Assembly (NCBI RefSeq): GCF_042665255.1
Contig: NZ_JBHTCD010000007.1
Direction: 5' to 3' (one strand)
From: Insolitispirillum peregrinum
Lineage (GTDB): Bacteria; Pseudomonadota; Alphaproteobacteria; Rhodospirillales; Rhodospirillaceae
DNA: 64,000 nt
The notes beneath the pieces were generated by a model that worked only from the letters and a program-made list of their open reading frames with translations, was not told the DNA's origin and searched no databases. A program made the position numbers and the translations under genes. Positions 60,141-64,000 of the stretch are shown here, in pieces. Position 1 is the stretch's first letter; each line of letters opens with the position of its first letter.

Positions 60141-60171
60141 AGCCGGGGCAGCGAACACTGCCCCGGCTTTT
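60141..60171. terminator. bidirectional intrinsic terminator
   Basis: AGCCGGGGCAG (60141-60151) and CTGCCCCGGCT (60158-60168) form an 11-bp stem with a CGAACA loop. An A8 run precedes it and a T4 run follows, so it ends both the rightward PepSY gene and the leftward metQ gene. Confidence 0.92.
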
Positions 60172-60189
60172 GTGCGTCACCTGACAGGC

Positions 60190-60975
60190 TTACTGCCACG
60201 CCGGAACCACCGACCCCTTGAAGGTCGTTTCGATGAACGCCTTCACTTCCGGGGTGTGGTAACTGTCGAGGAAGGTCTTCACCCACGGCGCGTTGGCGTC
60301 GGCCTTGCGCACGGCAATGACGTTGGCATAGGGAGCCTTCAGGCCTTCGCGGAACAGCGAGTCCTTGGACGGGTTCATACCGGCTTCGATGGCGTAGTTG
60401 CTGTTGATCACCGCCACATCGACATCATCCAGCGAACGCGGCAACTGGGCGGCATCCAGCTCGACCAGCTTCAGGTTCCTGGGGTTGTCGATCACGTCGG
60501 CCACCGTTGCCTTGGCACCAGCGCCGTCACGCAGCTTGATCAGGCCCTGATCGGCGAGGATCAGCAGGGCGCGGGCGCCGTTGCTGGGGTCGTTGGGCAG
60601 GGCCACCGAGGAACCGTCCTTCAGGTCCTTCAGCTCCTTGACCTGCTTCGAGTACCCCCCCATCGGGAAGTTGACGGTCTGACCAACGCTGACCAGATCG
60701 AACTTGCGGTCGGCGATTTGACGGTCGAGGTACGGCTGATGCTGGAACGAATTGATGTCCAGATCACCATCGGCCAGCGCCTGGTTCGGCACCACGTAAT
60801 CCGAGAATTCGATCACTTGCAGGTCAAGGCCGTTTTTGGCGGCGATTTCCTTGACCTTTTCCATGATCTGGGCGTGCGGGCCGGGGGTGACGCCGATCTT
60901 TCTGGTTTCGGCGTGGGCCACATTGGCAGTGAACAGCGCGGCAAGGGCCGCTGCGATCAGGAATGCCTTTCTCAT
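60190..60975 (-). CDS. metQ: MetQ-family substrate-binding protein, paralogue 1
   Basis: A 261-residue periplasmic binding protein of the NlpA/MetQ family for methionine or a related ligand. A signal peptide of about 22 residues ends AHA-ET with no lipobox cysteine, so it is soluble rather than lipidated. The core IGVTPGPHAQIMEKVKEIAA, DYVVPNQALADGDLDINSFQ and ALPNDPSNGARALLIL are family hallmarks. It is the last gene of a leftward metNIQQ set and is a close tandem paralogue of the next gene. The start at 60975 follows GAGAGG. Confidence 0.93.
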   Translation of the reverse strand: MRKAFLIAAALAALFTANVAHAETRKIGVTPGPHAQIMEKVKEIAAKNGLDLQVIEFSDYVVPNQALADGDLDINSFQHQPYLDRQIADRKFDLVSVGQTVNFPMGGYSKQVKELKDLKDGSSVALPNDPSNGARALLILADQGLIKLRDGAGAKATVADVIDNPRNLKLVELDAAQLPRSLDDVDVAVINSNYAIEAGMNPSKDSLFREGLKAPYANVIAVRKADANAPWVKTFLDSYHTPEVKAFIETTFKGSVVPAWQ

Positions 60976-61026
60976 CGGGGAACCTCTCAACTGTTATGCT
61001 TTTTATTGGGGGGAGTCTTGAACGGC

Positions 61027-61809
61027 TTACCAGGTCGGGGTGATTGCGCCCTGGAACTTGCTTTCGATGAACGCCTTGACTTCCGGGCTGTGGTAGCTGT
61101 CGATGAAGGTCTTCACCCAATCGCTGTTGGCGTCGGCCTTGCGGGCGGCGATGATGCCGACGTAGGGGGCCTTGGTGCTTTCGCGGAACAGCGAGTTCTT
61201 GGCCGGATGCAGGCCCGCCTGCAGGGCATAGTTGGTGTTGATCAGCGCCACATCGACATCATCGAGCGAGCGCGGCAGCTGGGCGGCGTCCAGCTCAACC
61301 AGCTTGAACTTGCGCGGGTTGTCGATCACGTCGGCCACGGTGGCGCGCACGCCGATACCGTCGGTCAGTTTGATCAGGCCCTGATCGGCCAGCATCAGCA
61401 GGGCGCGGGCGCCATTGCTGGGGTCGTTCGGCAGGGCGATGGTGGCACCGTCGGGGATGTCCGCCATGGTCTTGATCTTGCTGGAATAGCCCGCCATCGG
61501 GAAGTTCACCGACTGTGCCACGCTGACCAGATCCAGCTTGCGCGAAGCCACCTGATTGTCGAGATACGGCTTGTGCTGGAACGAATTGATGTCGATGTCG
61601 CCATCGGCCAGCGCCTGGTTCGGCACCACGTAATCCGAGAACTCGATGATCTGCAGCTCCAGACCCTTGGTGGCGGCCACTTCCTTGACCTTTTCCATGA
61701 TCTGGGCATGGGGGCCGGGGGTGACGCCAACCTTTTTGGTTTCGGCCTGGGCAACGCTGGTGGTGAACAGGGCTGCCGCAGCGGCGGCCAGCAGGAACAG
61801 CTTTTTCAT
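61027..61809 (-). CDS. metQ: MetQ-family substrate-binding protein, paralogue 2
   Basis: A 260-residue protein nearly colinear with paralogue 1, including PHAQIMEKVKEVAAT, VVPNQALADGDIDINSFQHK and ALPNDPSNGARALLMLADQG. The signal peptide ends VAQA-ET, again without a lipobox. Differences cluster in the ligand pocket segment (YSSKIKTMADIPDGATI against YSKQVKELKDLKDGSSV), which may give each a distinct ligand. It follows metI directly. The pair arose by tandem duplication. Confidence 0.93.
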   Translation of the reverse strand: MKKLFLLAAAAAALFTTSVAQAETKKVGVTPGPHAQIMEKVKEVAATKGLELQIIEFSDYVVPNQALADGDIDINSFQHKPYLDNQVASRKLDLVSVAQSVNFPMAGYSSKIKTMADIPDGATIALPNDPSNGARALLMLADQGLIKLTDGIGVRATVADVIDNPRKFKLVELDAAQLPRSLDDVDVALINTNYALQAGLHPAKNSLFRESTKAPYVGIIAARKADANSDWVKTFIDSYHSPEVKAFIESKFQGAITPTW

Positions 61810-61847
61810 GCGGGAAAATCCTCTCGACAGGTCGTTTGTTGAGTTTG

Positions 61848-62516
61848 TCAGTGCTTACGATGGCGCTTGTCGAAGCGGCGGGCGAGGGCGTCGCCTGCGC
61901 TCTGCACCGCCTGCACCAGCACGATCAGCACCAGCACCACCGCCAGCATCACTTCGGGCATGAAGCGCTGATAGCCATAGCGAATCCCCAGATCGCCCAG
62001 ACCACCACCGCCGACCGCGCCGACCATCGCCGAATAGCCGATCAGGCTGACGATGGTCAGGGTCAGGGCCATGGTGATCGACGGACGGGCTTCGGCCAGC
62101 AGAACCTTGGTGACAATCTGGAACGGGGTGGCCCCCATGGCGCGGGCGGCTTCGATCAGGCCCTTGTCCACTTCGCGGATGGCGGCTTCGATCAGGCGGG
62201 CGACGAAGGGAATGGTGGCGACGGTCAGCGGCACAATCGCCGCGCCGGTCCCGATCGAGGTTCCCGCCACCAGCCGGGTGAACGGAATGATCGCCACCAC
62301 CAAAATGATGAACGGGGTCGAGCGGGTGGCGTTGACGATCAGACCGATGATGCGGTTGGTCAGCGGGGCAGGGAACAGTTCACCCTTGCCGCTGGTGGCC
62401 AGAAACACCCCGATCGGCAGGCCGATGGCGGTGCCGATGACACCGGCCACCACCACCATCTGGACCGTTTGCCACAGGGTGGACGTCAACAGGGAAAGCA
62501 GCATCTCAGGCGCCAT
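61848..62516 (-). CDS. metI: methionine ABC transporter permease
   Basis: A 222-residue inner-membrane permease with five helices. The EAA-type coupling loop is EAARAMGATPFQIVTKVLLA, typical of MetI. It forms a homodimer in the transporter. The ATG at 62516 (MAPEMLLSLL) overlaps the end of metN by about 11 bases; the open frame extends six codons further. Confidence 0.93.
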   Translation of the reverse strand: MAPEMLLSLLTSTLWQTVQMVVVAGVIGTAIGLPIGVFLATSGKGELFPAPLTNRIIGLIVNATRSTPFIILVVAIIPFTRLVAGTSIGTGAAIVPLTVATIPFVARLIEAAIREVDKGLIEAARAMGATPFQIVTKVLLAEARPSITMALTLTIVSLIGYSAMVGAVGGGGLGDLGIRYGYQRFMPEVMLAVVLVLIVLVQAVQSAGDALARRFDKRHRKH

Positions 62517-63609
62517 AGCCAAGAACCTCCGCACGCAGGCCGGTCTGTTGATAGAATTGGGCAGCGCGCTCCATCACCGCCGGATCGGCAGTATAGGCCA
62601 CCACCAGAGTGCCACAGGGCTCGCCGCCGATTTCGTCGATCGCCCCGGCAATGATGTTGACGTCGGCTTCCAGCGTGCTGGCCATGCGGGCGGTCAGCGG
62701 CTGGTTGGCGGTCTTGCCAAAGAACACCAGCCGCACCAGTACGCTGTCACCGGCGGCCGGGGTCGGCTTCAGGCGGCGCTGGATGGCGTCGGGCAGGCCG
62801 GAACCGGGCATCGATGACAGCAGGACGCGGGTGGTGGCGTGCTGTGGGCTCATGAACACGTCAAAGGTACGGCCGCTTTCGGCCACACGCCCCTGATCGA
62901 GCACCGCCACATGCGAGGTTACCGCCTTGATCACGTCCATTTCATGGGTGATCAGCAACACCGTCAGCCCGAGATCACGGTTGATGGTCTTCAGCAGATC
63001 AAGAATTTGCAGGGTGGTTTCCGGGTCGAGTGCCGAGGTGGCTTCGTCAGACAGCAACAGCTTGGGGTTGGTGGCCAGTGCGCGGGCGATGCCGACCCGC
63101 TGCTTTTGCCCGCCGGACAGTTCCGCCGGATAGCGTCCGGCCTTGTCACCCAGCCCGACCAGATCGAGCAGCGGGGCGACGCGGGCCTTGATCCCTGCGG
63201 GCGATTGCCCGGCGATTTCCAGCGGCATCGCCACGTTGTCAAACACCGTGCGCGACGACAGCAGGTTAAAATGCTGGAAGATCATCCCCACCGAGCGGCG
63301 CAGGGTGCGCAGGGCGCTTTCGGACTGGGCCGCCACATCGGTGCCATCAACCACAACGCGTCCGCTGGTCGGCTTTTCCAGCCCGTTGACCAGCCGGATC
63401 AGGGTCGATTTGCCTGCCCCCGACCGCCCGATGATGCCGGTGATGGTGCCACGCGGGACGCTGTAATTGATGTCGTCCAGCGCGGTAAAGGCAGCCTGCG
63501 AGCCGGTGGCGGCATAGACCTTGGAAACCTGCTCGAACGCCACCATCGGCGGAGCCGTGTCGGCAGGCTGGGGGCCACCGGGGGGAGGAGCGGTCGGGAT
63601 GTCGGCCAT
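62506..63609 (-). CDS. metN: methionine ABC transporter ATP-binding protein
   Basis: A 367-residue ATPase: Walker A GRSGAGKSTLIRLVNG, signature ELSGGQKQRVGIARALA, Walker B LLLSDEATSALD and switch histidine in LLITHEMDVI. The C-terminal NIL domain near residues 285-365 (VLVRLVFFGKTANQPLTARM) is the methionine-sensing C2 domain, which inhibits transport at high internal methionine. It is the first gene of the metNIQQ operon. The ATG at 63609 follows GAGAAAG. Confidence 0.95.
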   Translation of the reverse strand: MADIPTAPPPGGPQPADTAPPMVAFEQVSKVYAATGSQAAFTALDDINYSVPRGTITGIIGRSGAGKSTLIRLVNGLEKPTSGRVVVDGTDVAAQSESALRTLRRSVGMIFQHFNLLSSRTVFDNVAMPLEIAGQSPAGIKARVAPLLDLVGLGDKAGRYPAELSGGQKQRVGIARALATNPKLLLSDEATSALDPETTLQILDLLKTINRDLGLTVLLITHEMDVIKAVTSHVAVLDQGRVAESGRTFDVFMSPQHATTRVLLSSMPGSGLPDAIQRRLKPTPAAGDSVLVRLVFFGKTANQPLTARMASTLEADVNIIAGAIDEIGGEPCGTLVVAYTADPAVMERAAQFYQQTGLRAEVLGYGA

Positions 63610-63691
63610 GGGACTTTCTCGTTCGGTGTACGGGTGGGCGTCTGGGATGATCAAGCGGTATCATGGGTGGTGCTGGCGTCGCAATCGCGAA

Positions 63692-63720
63692 TTTCACATA
63701 TATGGTATGTGTATGTGAAA
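63692..63720. promoter_or_regulatory. 9-bp inverted repeat upstream of metN
   Basis: TTTCACATA (63692-63700) and TATGTGAAA (63712-63720) are perfect complements with an 11-base spacer, and CACATA/TATGTG nests inside. It lies 83 bases upstream of the metN start, so it may be an operator or a 5' leader hairpin. No SAM-I or SAM-II riboswitch core was recognised around it. Confidence 0.5.
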
Positions 63721-63784
63721 AATTCACCACTTATTTTTTGCACAAATTAAGGGTGAGGGAAAGGACGATACTGCGGCAACGCAC

Positions 63785-63818
63785 AAAAAGAAAGGCCCGC
63801 CTGTGGGGACAGCGGGCC
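63785..63818 (-). terminator. possible leftward terminator
   Basis: On the minus strand GGCCCGC, an 11-base loop and GCGGGCC are followed by a run of T residues broken by one C. The gene it ends, if any, would lie to the right of the window edge or in the 63847-64000 region, which shows no gene. It could also insulate the met promoter. Confidence 0.55.
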
Positions 63819-63846
63819 GGAAAATTGTATCAATAGAAACGATTAG

Positions 63847-63882
63847 AGCAGCGTGCGTTAAATCGGACGCAGACACGCTGCT
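63847..63882. repeat. TAGAGCAGCGTG-type palindromic repeat
   Basis: AGCAGCGTG (63847-63855) and CACGCTGCT (63874-63882) are perfect complements, and TGCGT with ACGCA nests inside around TAAATCGG. It is preceded by TTAGAGC, the same edge word as the 107-bp repeats. It resembles the small palindromic elements common in alphaproteobacterial intergenic DNA. Confidence 0.65.
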
Positions 63883-63920
63883 TGTCTTATGATTTTTCGT
63901 GCTGACAGGCGATAAAGGAT

Positions 63921-63954
63921 CCCTCGGGAGGGTGTTGCAACACCCTCCCGAGGG
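63921..63954. repeat. 34-bp perfect palindrome
   Basis: Arms of 17 bases, CCCTCGGGAGGGTGTTG and its exact complement, meet with no spacer. It could form a cruciform or be a dimeric protein site. The remaining DNA to 64000 contains no convincing reading frame. Whether the palindrome lies between genes cannot be judged at the window edge. Confidence 0.8.
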
Positions 63955-64000
63955 CGAGGGTAGGATCGACACAATGCAGGTCGTTAACGGACCGAGTTAG

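Noticed and set aside
63610..63770. SAM riboswitch before metN
   Set aside because: Neither the SAM-I nor SAM-II core was recognised; only a 9-bp inverted repeat is present.
63724..63972. 82-codon minus-strand frame at the right edge
   Set aside because: It reads through two hairpin repeats and a palindrome, with no ribosome site or family signal.
1..64000. CRISPR arrays, prophage, transposases, rRNA
   Set aside because: No regularly spaced repeats, integrase or transposase motifs, or rRNA sequence were seen.

Overview
The window is high-GC bacterial DNA, densely packed, with many 4-base ATGA overlaps and Shine-Dalgarno led starts. Gene content (several Liv-type and Met-type ABC importers, FecI/FecR iron signalling, sigma-54 two-component system, HD-GYP and chemotaxis proteins, acyl-CoA catabolism) and the TAGAGCA-type intergenic repeats suggest a free-living alphaproteobacterium, probably a spirillum-like member of the Rhodospirillales. 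That placement is an inference from style, not from a marker gene. No rRNA, intact tRNA, CRISPR array, transposase or phage gene was seen.

Layout. 1-8.1 kb: end of an EamA exporter, DinB, Aat transferase, a PLP lyase and FAD amino-acid oxidoreductase pair, and an aromatic amino-acid module (aminotransferase, YitT, Lrp regulator, AroP-like permease). 8.3-21.2 kb: a beta-oxidation-like catabolic cluster (hotdog thioesterase, acyl-CoA ligase, acyl-CoA dehydrogenase, and divergently enoyl-CoA hydratase, PaaH-type dehydrogenase, PaaJ/PcaF-type thiolase), an IclR regulator and a complete Liv-type ABC importer. Three copies of one 15-bp palindrome lie in front of both catabolic arms and of the iclR gene, so this looks like one regulon. 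21.2-23.0 kb: a LysR/EamA divergent pair with AT-richer codon use, likely acquired; the lysR gene has no usual start codon. 23.1-32.4 kb: one long leftward operon with two substrate-binding proteins, LivHMGF, and two paralogous iron alcohol dehydrogenases flanking a thioesterase, headed by a good sigma-54 promoter match.

32.6-38.6 kb: two divergent operons holding a NodU/CmcH carbamoyltransferase, an SxtJ-like membrane protein, a 50-residue DUF5989/SxtK-like protein, two SGNH proteins and an MBOAT acyltransferase. This is the best candidate for a poorly described system, perhaps O-acylation and O-carbamoylation of a surface molecule. 38.6-43.1 kb: HD-GYP, histidine kinase and sigma-54 response regulator. 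43.2-46.0 kb: an unknown helical-repeat periplasmic protein with a DUF3142 partner. 46.1-52.5 kb: TetR, an RND pump with no adaptor gene, and a chemoreceptor. 52.6-60.1 kb: FecI/FecR, MFS, TonB receptor, DUF3325/DUF3649-like and PepSY proteins for iron uptake. 60.2-63.6 kb: metNI with two tandem metQ paralogues.

A 107-bp repeat occurs twice in inverted orientation (8839 and 29423). A base pair in its hairpin is changed on both sides between copies, and each copy supplies the stop codon of the neighbouring gene.
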